NCBI GenBank assembly: GCA_932521025.1
Contig: OW051471.1
Coordinates: 3,534,001 to 3,598,000 of the forward strand
DNA: 64,000 nucleotides
From: Oscheius onirici
Lineage: Eukaryota > Nematoda > Chromadorea > Rhabditida > Rhabditidae
Reading direction: 5' to 3'
The notes beneath the pieces were generated by a model. It was not told the origin of the DNA. It worked only from the letters and a program-made list of their open reading frames with translations, and made no database searches. The stretch's first letter is position 1, and each line of letters begins with the position of its first letter. Below, piece after piece: positions 45,601 to 59,177 of the stretch. The position numbers and the translations under genes were made by a program.

Positions 45601-48310
45601 GATTGAATAGTTAGCGAGTTTGTATAGAACAAAAAAGATGTGAAAACACAACAATTTGCTCAATTTGGAACGATCTATGAGAGTCATTTGAGTTCCACAA
45701 CGAATCGAATGTAATATACTAGAAAAGTTGTCGGACCGACTTAACAGACTACAGTATCTTTCTCTGTAAAAGTATAAAAGTATGCAGCTAAATGATAAAA
45801 TATCAACACTTTTGACCCACAGTTATGCACACACAGGAACAACATTTCAAAATTTTACACAACAGTGTGCAGTAACAAGAACACAAGAGTGCATCTCCCT
45901 TAGATTCTCCAGACAAACATCGAAAAGATTCTATCCTGTCATAGGTTCTCTGTATAATCCCCACTTTTTCCCTTTATTTCGGTCCCCAGGGACCACACCT
46001 CTGTCTCTCGATAAGCCGCAGTCTCGCCTGTCTGTTTTGTTTTGCTCACGGTTCTTTCCCGTTGCCCTGGGTGACCGTCCTTGTCTCTTCTGTGTTGACT
46101 AACCTGTGCATTCCGAAGGGCGGAAATGTGATGGAGAAGACTCGGCATAGCCGGTTGAAGCAGAGGAGTTCGGGAAGCCGGTGGCAGGAGCGAATTCCTG
46201 GCTGCGGCCTGAAACTTCTTCATTAGCGGCAAAAATTGAAGAGGGCATCGGAGGACACTAACGGGACAGTAATTCTGATAAGAAGTTCACGTGTGGCTGA
46301 TTCAGCCAGCCTTTTTGGGGAGAGTTCTTTAGCGAGTCAAGGTACTCGACTCGTACCGGAAGGCCAGATCTTCTTTTTTGGCGTTGGACAGAACTTTTAG
46401 TTTTATTGTTTTTAGAGGAAGCTCAAAGGCAATGACATCTCTGACCAGCTGACTGCCAGGAGCTACTGCAAAAACTGTCTGTCCATCTTATCAGAAACAG
46501 AAAATGAAAGGGTCGAAGGCAAGAAGATTCAGCCTTTGAACCGTACAAGCTACTTTCCCAGCAAAGTTGCGATAAAAATAAAGAAGGATCGGTTTGAAGA
46601 AAGTTCTGGTCGTGAATCTGAGGATAAAGCTAACAAAGTTCCTAAAGCTTTCGTCTGATCCTAGCCCAGGCTGTATTGTACTCCTATTTCTGTTCTTAAA
46701 CTCAGGCTAGAAATTCAAAAGATTTCAAAAGAAAACTAGACATTTGCAGAATGGTTTCGGACACGCTCTCGAAGTTTAGGTCCTGATAGAGTAATCAAGT
46801 TTTTACGTGCTGAAAATTTTCTAAAAATGGAACAAACAGTTTTCCCTTGGCATCTGTTTCAAATCAGCTGATTTGACGTCCATGACCTCCCCGTTGTGTT
46901 GTTTATTTGAAGATCTCTCTAGCAGTGAGAATTGTTATTTTGCAGGGTCACAGAGCCGCCGAAAATCAGCTGATTTCGAAAGAGAGACTAGAATAATATT
47001 TGGCGGGAGGTGATAGGAGAAGAGAGAAAGAGTCCGGGACCTCGAATGACCCCGGAAAGAGGTCACACGTTTTCGAGTGGTGGCGCAACCAAGGTTAAAG
47101 GGCGACTGGCGGGGTAAACAAGGTCAGAGGGCAGTCGGCTGTCTCTCTGAATCCTTGAGGACATATCAGGTAACCGAGTTGATTCGTATCCGGACTAGTA
47201 GAGAGGAAAGAGAGAGGAGAGGAGATGGAGCCAATCGCAGTCAAACAGCGGGGAGAAACCCAAGGGCAGGACGGGCAAACACCATCGGACGGGATAGGGC
47301 AGATGCACTACAGGTCAAAGGGGACATGTTTTCGAGAGACTCTTGTTTATCAGACACCTGCTTATCATCGAGAGGCTGTGAGAAACTCTTTTCGAAAGCA
47401 ACTTCCATTACCTACTAACAGAAAGATATTTTGGACTAGCATCTAGCACAGAATCAGCAAATCTTCTGTAGGACAGTTTTGTCAAGATTTCCTAGTTGCA
47501 AACAGTTCTAGAGACTTGGGAGTTTACAACATTGCAGTAGTTCCCGAGTAATTTGCTAGCTTCTTCTAACGGTAAATGTTTGATCAGAATGTCTTTCTCA
47601 GCCAAGCAGAGCCACTTATAAGAGAGGAATGCATAGAGAGTAATACGGTAATAGAGGTCTGGTCCCATTTCACACAAGTTAACATGTCTTCTCTTACCGA
47701 GCTAACCATACTTTTCTCCTCTGACGGCATAAACTCTATTATCGCAGTGTGATATGGAACAAACAGTAGTCTGTTCGATCGAACCGGTGACAATTGGAAC
47801 TAGTAAACTCTTCGGGAGCAGCTACCGTAGTTCCAGCGTGGACTTGTCCCTTTTGGTTTGTACCTCTCAAACTTTTGACTCATCAATCAAAATCTGTCCG
47901 AATTCAGAACTGTTCCTTTTGTTCTCTACCATCGGTCCCCCATCACCAATTCAACGAGGATGAACACAAAGAGCTCCACTAGCTATTCTCGTCTCTTTCT
48001 CTGTTGACCGTGTTTGTGATGATGGCTCAGTCAGAGAGTGTGGTCAGCTGAATCGCCTCCGGCACACGACTGCCAGAACAGAATGGAAAAGCAAACAAAG
48101 TCCCTTTGGAGAGAATCCAAACACGGCAACTGTACGGATTGCTTACCTGCATGATTCCCAAAAAGTGCTGAGGATTGTTGAACATTTGAAGTTGAGCTGC
48201 CATCATGGCTGGATTGAACTGTGGCGGCAGCTGATGCGCCACCGGACGTTGGACTTCCAGGGTCGAGTCTGCCGTGGTGCCAACGGCCTCCCCAAGAGTC
48301 TGAAAAATTC
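39612..48310 (-). CDS. nhr-41: TR2/TR4-type (NR2C) nuclear hormone receptor, 5' exon(s) not located
   Basis: The DNA-binding domain spans two exons (about 43179-43313 and 42976-43141) split by a 37-nt intron. It reads [16 protein letters not shown] then [15 protein letters not shown], with both Cys4 fingers intact and GMRSESVQAERRP after it. This matches NR2C better than RXR, HNF4 or COUP. The ligand-binding domain follows: [20 protein letters not shown] (exon 41532-41802), exon 40613-40890 ([14 protein letters not shown]), an exon ending at 40571, and the last exon 39612-39843 ([20 protein letters not shown]). N-terminal exons near 48148-48310 ([17 protein letters not shown]) and 46103-46210 ([18 protein letters not shown]) are Gln/Pro-rich. 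Known role: nuclear transcription factor, often a repressor binding AGGTCA direct repeats. Introns of 2.8 and 1.9 kb separate the N-terminal exons and contain nothing I recognise. The symbol is assigned by class. Confidence 0.88.
41432..41504 (-). other. tRNA-like sequence (pseudo-tRNA) in nuclear receptor intron
   Basis: On the minus strand TGGCGCAGAGCGAAGAG (A-box-like) and CAGGGTTCGATTCCAACTG (B box, T stem with a two-base bulge) flank a hairpin GCGGC-TGGAAAAC-GCCGC with an 8-base loop. The T stem and loop size are wrong for a working tRNA. Confidence 0.4.
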
Positions 48311-51300
48311 GAATCCAGCTGTGAAGAGGTCAGTACGCGCCGACGCAGCGGGAAGATCTCTCGCAAAAAGCGGTTTCTGAGAAAGAGTGGAGGAGGGCAA
48401 CAAACTGGAAGTATTGAGGGCGTCGACCATTCATCAGCTATTTCCAGAACTGCCAGATCTCTAATTGGCAACATTACGGTTCACGAGATTCGGCTAACGG
48501 TCAACGATTACAGTAATCTTTTGCAATCACCGTAATCTGGACGGTTTGTCTAGAATACTGTAATGGTTCGTCCGAATGGAGTCTAGTCTCTCAAATAGCC
48601 AAAAGGAAAGTACAGAACTGAGAGAGAGAGAGAGGCAAGAATTCTTCAAGAGGTTAGCCTCCGTCACTGGGTTCTGAGGATATCTTGATAAGGGAAGTAT
48701 CTAGTCAAGTCGAAGCCAATGGAATATTAAAACAGTATCTGGAGAACAGCGTCCGTTGGATCAGTACTCTTTTAGGCTAGGTGACCAGACTATTTTCAAG
48801 AAATAGAGTAAGGAAAAGAGTCAGTTCGAAGAGACAAACTGTCATAAAAGACAGTCAAAATGAATATTCTAATATTCAAGAGAACTATTATCCGGGTCTA
48901 GAAGCTCTAAGGAAATGAAAGTCACGATGAACTAAAGAGAGGAAGTCAAAAGATCCCTGGAAGCTGGTTCAAAGAGTCTCGTCTGTACAATCCCCTGCCC
49001 AAATTGAACAAGAAAAGACAAGTTTGTTGGTCAGTGCCACAGCCGGCCTCTCTCTCTTTGCTACGACGTCGTGTCGGAGACCGGTCGTTGCGGTCAGCGA
49101 GGGCATTGGCATGGCTGGCATCGCGCAACCTGTTCCAGAGAGACTGTTCCACTGCCCTCCAGAGATTCGTACTATAGGCGAGAACATTTTTGTCTAAATT
49201 CCGGAACTGTCACAGAGTTTTTCTTACGCGAGAAATGGGGAAGCGGGGAAAAAGAGGGCGACTTGCGGACACCTCGTAAGCAAATAGCCTACAGGAGATA
49301 TTTTTAGAAAAGACACGGAAACGGGTTCAGGTGGGGAACGAGAGGTGTGGCAGAGCGGCAAAACAATGAATAAGCTCAATTTGTATCTCAGAGCCGAGTA
49401 ATTAGAGTATTGTTTTCAGCTTTCTCTATGTGAGACTGTCTGGGGCGGTTGACCTAGGGCAATGACGACAAGGGACTCGTCCCGCCAAAGGCGTCGTGAC
49501 GAATTTGACCGCTACCGAGGGACTCAGCAGTGTGAGTGGATGCTGACTGTTACTTCTAGGAACTGACCTTGTGTATGAGTCCAACTAGCAATCGGCTGTT
49601 CAAAACAACTTACTCTTACCATATCCAAGCGACCTTAAAAAGAGCAGCAACAAAACAAAGTGTAGATCGGGTGAATAATCGAGATCAGAAGATATTAGAA
49701 AGAGTGAGAGTATGGGTCAAGCAAATTACAGTTATCCAGCTGAGAAAATGAATGCGCCCGAACCCGACTCAAGCCCAAAAGAATCTTCTCGAAAAAACGG
49801 TAACAAAATTGAGGATCTGCTTTAGCGAGTAACAGTCTCTAGCTACGAAACTGTGACTCTATTCCATTCTGGTGAAACTGACTCTCTTCTTCAGCTAATT
49901 CAGAAAGAATTATAAACGGTCAAGAACTAGTAGGAGCAGAATTAAAAATTGTAAACAATGTGATTAAGTGAAGAGATTTTCCGAGTACTGTACTATTTTT
50001 CATCAATTGAGGTCTCGTTAGAATTTGGTAAAAAGACGAAAGGACTCCTAATCTAGTTGCTAAAATGAAAGGTGAGCTATGGTAGATATTTTCGATAGCT
50101 TTATTTCAAACAGTTATGTGAGAGAGGAAAATCTTATATGCAACTAGCAAAGAAAGCCATGACCCCTGCAAGAAAAGATTCAGGAAGAGAAGAAAAAGAG
50201 ACAGGATCGTCTCTGTTTCGAACATTTCGCGAGCACACAGACAAACAGCCGGCTTGCCCTATTTGCCCTCCGGGGAGAGAGAGAGACTCTCTGGACGGCG
50301 GCACCCTGACCTCAACCAGCCACAGCAGCTGGTTCACAAGGAAAGCACTTTGACCCAAAAAAAGGACAGGCTGGCGGCATTTCTTCTCAGAAAGAGAGAC
50401 GAGGGCAGGAGAGACAAAGAAGACATCAAACTGACCATGGTTGGGGCGAGGGCGGCCACTTCCGACACCGAAACCGGAGCTGGAGCTGAAACTCTGTTTT
50501 TGTTTGGATGGAAATGAGAAGGACGAGAGTGAGTCAAGGGTCAGGGCTACGTAGAACGGATGAGACGGGATTCGGGGAGATCTGAGTCAGGGTGTGAAAA
50601 AGAACAGGTGTCTTCTCGAAGGGAGGTGTCATTGGAAATTTGGAATGACAGAAAGGGAGTGACTTTAACTGGAAAGAATGAGTAGAAGAAGTTACTACAG
50701 AGTAGGGGTCGAGTTCATGAGAGAAGTGACTACAGTAGTAAGAGCACGAGAGTCATGGGTCAAGTGAATTACAGTAATCCAGCTGGTTGACTGTCTCTCA
50801 TCAGACCAAGACCTCGAGCTGAAGGAGCAGAGACAGAACAACAGGATCTAACCCAATGAGTCACTGAACCTTTCCGGACCTGTGACTCTTTCCCCGTTCT
50901 GCTAAGACTGACTCTCTTTTTCAAGAACTCGAAATGAAGAGAAAAAAATGGTGGAAATGGGTATAACGTTAAGTAGATTGATACCGAGATGGGGACAGAA
51001 ATGAAGGTCGACAATAATTTCGGTAGTGTCTAGTTATGCGAAAGAGTCAAAGGCCAGGAGATGGAAATAAAATTCGACAGGTTAACTGAAACTGACTGGA
51101 ATTTAAAGAGTAACAGTTCAAGAAAGCAGTGTCAAAGTCAGGGCAAGGGTATGAGAATGTGGAAAAAGGATGGCTTGGGATTGAGCAGAGAATCAAAAAA
51201 AAGGAGAAAATGTAAAAAAGAAGAAATAGTACAGTGGACAGTCCGCGAGTGCCTGGAAGTCAAGACTAGTCCCCGGAAAAGGGGGGGGGGTCTCTGTATG

Positions 51301-54300
51301 CCGAAAATGGTGTATATTGTGACGGCTAGAGGCAGTGACTCAAAAGCTCCCGAAAATGACGTTTGCTTCGAGAAGACTGACCGTATCATGTCTAGAGAAC
51401 CAAAAAAGGAAGAAAAGTAAAAACTACAGTAGGTAGTGAAGCAGACCGGTCAAAGAGTGTTGCGTAAGTTTGGGGGTGGCTGTGCACAGGTGTGGACGAC
51501 CGGGTTGACCAGAGGGCGTTGGAGAGAGCGAGCGAGGGCCGACGGGCACAGAAAACGAGTCCCAGCGGGGCGGGAAAGAGCTTGACTGTTTGGTGGCGGC
51601 TGCTGCCAAACGAGATCCCCTAGCCAAAGGTCGAGGGCCCCAAAAAGGAGGCCTACTATGAGAATATGCTCTCCAGGAGGACACGCCCCTAAAATAGAAG
51701 ATAGAGGGTATTCCCATACGACTATTTGCACATCAGCCCTTTGCATAGTGTGTGAGCCATTTTGAAACCGTACAGTCTGACGAAAATACACAACAGAAGA
51801 AGGACTAACTGTATAGTCTGTTTTGTGAGGCAAAACATCAGGCTGGCCAGTGGCACTTTTGCGCCCCGAGGGACTTATACAGGTAGTAATCGGCTGACCG
51901 GTTGGTTGGCCATAGCAGCAAAGGGCGAGAGCGGCCAGAGCGACGACGGGTTCTCTCGCGCAGTCGGCTAGCCGCATCCGCGTAGCCTAGCCGGCTAATT
52001 TCAAACTCTAGGGATCAAGGCGGGGACATCGGCTAACATCTCTCTTTCTGCTTGAAAACGTGGGGTTAAAGGTTAAACAGTTTTTGGACAGATCTTTTTG
52101 CGAGAGTACAGGACTGTTGGAAGCATTACTCAATGCGAAAACCTACAGTAAGAGTAAACAGAAGGACAGAAAGTTAACTAGACAAGAGAGTGCTTACTAG
52201 ATCAGTAGAACCCTATCCAGTACAAGGTTTTACTTCAACCAATGTCTTCTCGAAAACATCTCGAAGCTGTAAAAGGGACGATTCTGACCAAGAATAGACC
52301 AAGGCTTAACCATCTCCCATGATTCAAAAGTGTGCACTGGGTTTGGAAAGATTTGACAGAAACATCTTGATAGGAATGTTCTAGTAGTTTTAATGGAGAG
52401 TCTGGATTGCACAAACAAGCAATAATTGATCATTAGATACTCACTAACTTCTATAGGTCACTTATAAAATCAGGGAGAGAGTTAATTGCTACTGAATAAA
52501 AAAGTACAAAAACTTTAGTTTGTAATTAAACTTTGGGTAGTCAGCAACAATACTTTGGCATAGAACTTCAGCTGCCAAGTCAAGAGACAGTCATTGACCA
52601 TGAACGGTCTGACGGAAAGAATCGGAGAAATTCACTTGGATCCGGGCGTAAAACGAACGTAAATCGGGCTAATGCCTGTACAGAGATGAGGTTATAAGCG
52701 GGCCTCTGATGTCAGCAGCTGGGGGCACTTTCGGGATCAGCTCTGCTGCCTAGGCTCGGATAAAGTTTACGAGAGGATTGTGGCGACGTTTCTAGTCCCC
52801 TTGTGAAGAATTCAGACTCTCGGAGATACCGTAGTCATTCCCTAAAGGGAGAGTCAAAGGGAACTCTCTGAGCCAATTGGGAGAATCTTACGGTCGAATG
52901 CGCGTCAACACACCCTCTTCTCCTCAAGACGAAATCGGGTTAGTTGAGGCATCTTTGTGACTCCATCCCAAATTGGATCCACTCCATACCTAATCAAGGT
53001 CTCTGTTCGTTGGCAGAGGGGGAGAGTGACCGGTCCCGAGGCCTTTTTCATCCCGTGTGTACAGTCCAACTGCTGTCGCGTGTGCCTGCAGTGTGGAATA
53101 GCTGATAGAAGGCAAATGTTGGTTCACATGTTGGTCTCCTCCCCCACCTCGCCTTAGGGCTGCTGGACAAAAATAGAACTGTTTGCACTGCCGAAGCTGC
53201 TCGCTCGCCCGCCGGACACACGGGAAGACCGGCGAGGCCGGACGTTCCGGGGTCGGGACCTGTTGAGAGACACTTTTCGGGAAGTCCGCAAGATCGGAGC
53301 CCAGAGGGAAAGAGAGAGCGTTTTATGATCTCTGGCAGGGAGATACTGCATTCTTGCTACTGTACAAACCGACAAGTCGACTCTCCGTTTCATTGAGAAT
53401 CTAGACCAAAGAGTCAATTGGAAACTCCCGTCTCACTACCGTAGTCTTACAGTACTCTTCAAGAGAATCTTAATGAACTTATGGCTTTAAAATCAGTCGT
53501 CTTAGTAGATTCTCACTTACTTTCAGAGAGATGAGAACCAGGTAGTCGAGCAGTGCTCTCACAGTAGTTTTGTTAGAAAGCGATACCAAGAAACTGAACT
53601 CGAAAGGTCGTACGAACGACAAGGAAGATTCGCAAGAACAGGTATTTCAAAATGGCTGAAATCTCAGCATCTCGCGCCCCTATCTCGATCTCCAGCTGCC
53701 CAGGATGTCTGACCTCTCTGCCTCCTCGTTCTCCCCCTCGCTCGAACCAGTCGTGCCCTGTGCACTTTGGGTGTCAACCGGCTGTCGCGCTCCTTGTATG
53801 ACGCAGGCTTTATGACCACACGACCGACGATTATCTAGGAAGGAATCCCGATCGCAGCCCCTCCTCATTAGCATGGGTGGCAGAGACCGGTGCTTTGGAG
53901 GGGAGACTCCCGTGAAGTGTGGCAGAAGGGACACGAAAAGAGGAAACACTGGACAAATAGAGAGCCGATAGTCATTAGCATACGCCGATTATGAGCACAC
54001 GACACGAGCTTCTGATCACAGGATAAACAATAGAATTTGGGCGTTTTTAGCCAAGAAATCAGTATTCTTCAGAATAACGCTGGTCTGAGGAAGAAAAGAG
54101 ATTGGATGACTTATGAAAAGATCGACATCAAGTCGAAGACAGAGGCTCACAAGAATAGACGCTCCGTTCTTTCCAGATCGTGAATGAAAATGGTTCTTTA
54201 CGATAAAATAACGGTAAGTAAAGATACTAGAGAAGGCACGAGATTGAAAGAGAAAGTTCTTGTAGGATACTAAAATTCTTGTCCAGTATCCCCTTAACCA

Positions 54301-57300
54301 GATAATTTAGTTACCCTTTCTACATCAAATCGAGAATCTTAGTAAGTTGAGGAGAGGATGAATTGAATGACAAACTTGAAATTCACCTAGTGAGCAACAG
54401 TTGTAGTGTTCTGAAGGATATTCCTAGACCACCAGAGAACCTGAAGGAAAGACTTCAACTTCGAGAAGCGAAGGAACAAACTGACTTGATAACTTGGAAA
54501 AGATGAGTATGAAATGAAGAGAATGAGACAAAAAGAGTCCTGTCAAGAAAGCAGAATTGCCCAACTATGGAAAACAGAACTATAAGAGTTTCGAGTCTGG
54601 ACGAGCAAGAGTAGCACCTCATCATCTACCCAATTAAGAAGAAAGACATAAATCAGTTATTCTGAATAAGGGACTCCCTCATCTCACTTTTTGCAATCAC
54701 CGTAATGGGACAAGAGAGAGAAGAATGTCTGCTAATGGCAATGAGAAGTCGTCTGCCCCTTTTCTTCTCTCCTGCCCAGAAGTTCGTCCCGCCTAGAAAA
54801 AGACGACGATTCAGAGCTCTCTGCGGAAAGTTCGTTCGCGGCATTCTATTACGTGGCGCGCCATTTCACACACCGTTCGCCGCCCTACGAATGGAAATGG
54901 AAGAAATGTACGAGGAGACTCTCGAACTGAGACACAGAGCGGACTGTGGGATCTACACATCGTCCCTGTCTCGGCTCATAAAACAGACCATCGATTTCCA
55001 TTTTTTTTGTGGTGGCGACAGAGTTGGTCACATGAAAGATTGCCGAAGGGGGAAGTCCGTTTGAAGTGGGACTGTAAAGTGAGATGGATGTGAAATGTAA
55101 AAGAAAGACTGGTTGTCAGTACAAAGATATTGTAACTGCGGGAAGAAGGCACCATTTGTTTTTTGCTCGCTGTGAGATCCATTGACACTTGGAACAGGTA
55201 AACCTCGCCGAAAAAGCCAGGTTTGCGGTCATACCTGCCTGGAACATAAGCACAGCTATCCACGAAAAATGTTAGCGAGGTTTAAAAAAAAATATCTGAA
55301 ACTTCAAGGTAGAACTCTGAAGTCCGAAAAATTCAGTTTGAGAGCCCCTTGCTTTCGCTGTTGGTCAATTTAACTTCAGAAAAATAAACCAGGTTGTTAC
55401 TATAGGGAGAGTCGGTAAACAAAATGCAGCTGCGTGAAATTTCTGGGCTCGAAGTTTTGTATTAGAGTTATTATTCCGCCTTGCCCTGTACATATTTCCC
55501 CGAGATGGGGGCTTTGCGAAAACAAACATACAAACCTATTCTCGGAACTACAGTAGTTGCTAATGCTCGTGTGTCGCATATTTATCTCGACGGGGCTGGA
55601 CATTTTTTGTCGGACCAAATGAACCTATTCGCTCGGGAGACAGGAAGCTACCTATGGCAGTCGAGGGGAAGTCTCTCTGTCTGATACTTTACTGACCCGA
55701 CTCTCTGGGGAACTACAGTAGTCTCAGTTGGCTGTCTTGTTTTGGCTCTAAACATTTTAAGGGACTACGGTAATGTGTCAGAGGCCCCGAGAAATTATAA
55801 CCTTTAGGATGTCATTTCGGGAGGTTGTCCTCCGGAAAAAGAGGTCCAAATGACCAAGACCATTGCTTCTAACGGCTGCTGCTTGACGGACGGGGTTATG
55901 AGTATATTCGAAGGAGGAGAGAGTCTGGGGAATGGAACAAAAACCTATGTCTCTTGGAAGACAAAGGTTTAAAAGAACATGTTCCTTCAGGTCTTTTCTG
56001 TCTGTCCAATAAAAAAGTAAGAATTTTATGAGTTCATAAACATCCGATTTGTTTTGACGACGTAACAAAAGTATAGACAAATTCGGACAGTAATAATAGA
56101 GAAGAACTTGGCATGGTAGCGGAAAGAAGAAGCTACAGAAATGTTCACAAAGAAAACGGGAACATTTCTTTTTCAAAAATAGAAAATATAAGGGTGGTCT
56201 GTGTTGATCATTTTTCGTGCTCAACGATGCAAGTCCATGGTTATTTGACCAGACTAAAAAAAGACGAAAAAGTAGGAGACCGACAATACCGAACTTTGTG
56301 AACAGGTTGAAGGATCTGACGGTTTGTAGTGTAGGATGGTTCAGACTTAGAATCTTTTGTCAATATACAGTTATTTCGATGGAAAGATACTTGGGTACTA
56401 GAACTGAAGGAAAGGATTTGAAATAGGTAAGATAGCAAACGATTCAGAAAATAAAGATACTGGAGAGTATACAGGAGCAGACCTTGGAAATACATTATCG
56501 TTGTGGTAGGAAATGAAGTGTTTCCGACTTATTTGAACTAATAATGCAAAGGCTCTTGTTATAAAAGCATTTTATCTCGCATAAGATTAGCGATTTTCGA
56601 AGGAGACAAACCACACACACATTACGCCCGGTTCACATGAAAAGACTCTGCTCGTAAACTACACCCTGCTCATGTCGTCGTCGTAACTTTATTTTGCTCT
56701 CGCGGTCATTTTTGCAGCCAAGAGAGAGACAGCTGATCCTCCTCCCGCCGACTATATGATGTTTCCCGCATGGTCAGCTCCAGGGACAATTAATGAGTCT
56801 CATGCTTTACTACGGAGATCAGTGGCGTAAACGAGAGAGAAAGGGACAATTGGAGACGTGATAAAGGGACCTGGAGACGTCGTGATAAGGGCGCGAAAAG
56901 AACCGGAGTGACCAGTCTCTCGTGAAAGGGACAGCTGTACTATTTCCAAAGTTTTCAAAGTCGCTTATCAGTTGAAAAGAGAAACAAGCAGGCGGGGATT
57001 AGGTTTGCTCTTTGGGACTGGGAAACTTGGAGAGAGAGAGAGAGTCGAAAAGCTACAGTAATCTTTGGGTCTTTCATGAGGTATCTTGTTTCAAGATAGA
57101 AATAAGCGGAGCAAAGTTTCAAAAGTTTTAGACCCCTATGCAGTCCCCACAAGATCTGAAAAACGTGTATGTATATCGTAATAGCCATCTGTTACAACTT
57201 TTGGGACAAATCGTTTACGAAGTTAGAAGAGCTACCCAAAAAAGGCAAGCGAGTTATAGCAAACGCTCTCTTCCAGACTGGGAAGAAACCATATTGCAAA

Positions 57301-59177
57301 AGAGAATAATTAGTGAACAGTATGAAACACAGGAACCTTTTAGGAGACCATAAAGAACAAGAACAAAGGAAAAGGAAAAGTTGTTCACAAAATCTGGTAG
57401 TTTAAACGAGGTGATGAAAAAAAGAGTGAAGTCATGAACCAATATAAACGTAACAAGGTCAAGTGGTCAAGAATCTCTCTAGTTTTACATGTTGCTGATG
57501 TGTTAAAAGAGCCATCAATCTGGGATTATACCTCAATTTTCTACAGACCGCGAGGTTCTATTTTCGGGGCTAGAAAGCAGCTTATCCCGACAGACGTATG
57601 TTCGTCGGAGCTGTTCACGTCGAATCAAGAAGGGGGAACTGTGGTCAGTTGAAGGGAACATTGACTATTGTTTAGTCGGGGTTATTTTCAAAACGGACGC
57701 TGGCCCGATGGACACACACATACCCGTAGGGTAGTAATAGTGCGTGGAAGATGACATAAGTCTGGTCAAAGGAGAGGAGAAGCTTTACAGCCGATCGGGA
57801 AGGGTCAGCTGGAAGCCAAGAGACACACAGCCATAGTATATAGCTGCCACTTTTTGAGCTGGAGAAAAATTGAAAGAGGCGGGTGAGAGAATTGGAAAAA
57901 AATAGTTTCTTTGGAAGGAACGATAAGAGGTAGGCGTTTCAGCCTCTTGACCGAAAGAGGTCGGACCAGACAAGAAGAGGGCCAGATACCGTCAAAACAT
58001 TACCTCTAGCACTTTCTGAAGATTAGCCGGAGGGAGCTAAAAACCTGACTTTGGTAGACGGCAGTGTAGCTTGTTTCTTGTTCTTCGACATCATTTTTAA
58101 GCAAATTTCGCCTTGTTTGGAATCAAACTGTTCCTTCTAAATATTCGCGTTGTTTTGTTTCATAGATTATGGAAAATAATTACAATTGCGATCGAGCAAA
58201 CGATATAGCCGCAACGCAACAGGAGATGAAAAGTCATTCTAAAAAAAATTTAGTTGCGCTAAATTGCGCAATTTGTAGGCGCGCCTGTTTTTCTAGCATG
58301 TTTTGGCATCCATCAACGTAAAAACATACAAGGAATATTTTGACACCAAACGCACCTAAATGAGGAAGAATAAAAAAGTACGAGTGCTGTTTTGCGTCAT
58401 CTTTCAGACCACCTGTTTCGGCAAAACTCCCCAAAATATAACAAAAAAGGGAATCGTTATTGTAAATAAGGTTGAAGCTGCCATCGTACTGACTGGTCAG
58501 TAGATAGACAGCACCTGCTTGCCCGTCACAAACTGATAACTCGCTCTTTCACCGGGCCCGCTCTTTCAAATAGTACTACGGGTGATAAAGTAACAAAAGG
58601 GTAGGTCTTCCCACCAAAAACACGGACAGAACGGCTGCAGAGATGTGACATTCCTCGCCACTGCTCTCGGGGGACTGTGTCAGGCGTCCGGAAGACGTCA
58701 AGCAGGCATCGGGGTGCTGACAGCTGAACTGACGGCCGCCATACTACCGTACACGGCAATCAGCGGATGAAATTGAATGAGTCGGGTGACTGCCGGCCCC
58801 TGAGGATGAGATGACGAGCCGACCGGATGTGTACGGAAGGGGGAAAACGAAAGAAAGCCACAATTGTGAAGAAAATGTTATTTCCCCCTAATCGTGAATT
58901 TGAAAAGAATCTGGCGAATTACGCGGGCAATTTGAATTAATCTTTTTTTATTTATTTTCCGGGTTCTTTTTTAGGCGAAGAAAATCTTGACAACTCAACC
59001 GCATTTTTCCATAATTTGTTCAACAAACACGCAAAGAATATAGAATCCAACGTTCAAGAAACATTAGTTTATCGACGCCTCTAAACTATGAGTTTGTACT
59101 ATTCTTAAAAATTACTATATATTGAAAACGTATTTTCTGTTCTTTTCTTCCATCTGGAACGTAAAGTTTTTTCAGCC
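48311..59177. other. Long intergenic region (about 10.9 kb) without a supportable gene
   Basis: This lies between the N-terminal exons of the nuclear receptor (-) and the zinc-finger gene (+), so it should hold both promoters and possibly distant 5' exons of the receptor. Open frames are short and lack domains. CTACAGTA/TACTGTAG-like words recur (near 48509, 50731, 50773, 51424, 52145, 53449, 55548, 55717 and 57052), as do GAGTC/GACTC words. No transposon ends or R1 copies were seen, in contrast to the introns to the left. Confidence 0.5.

Noticed and set aside
47077-47418. 113-codon open frame (+) within a nuclear receptor intron
   Set aside because: Arg/Gly-rich low-complexity translation of purine-rich DNA, opposite the host gene. 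No homology visible.
54705-55064. 119-codon open frame (+) in the 11-kb gene-less region
   Set aside because: No domain, no acceptor before the ATG, unlikely Arg/Phe-rich composition, and no partner exons.
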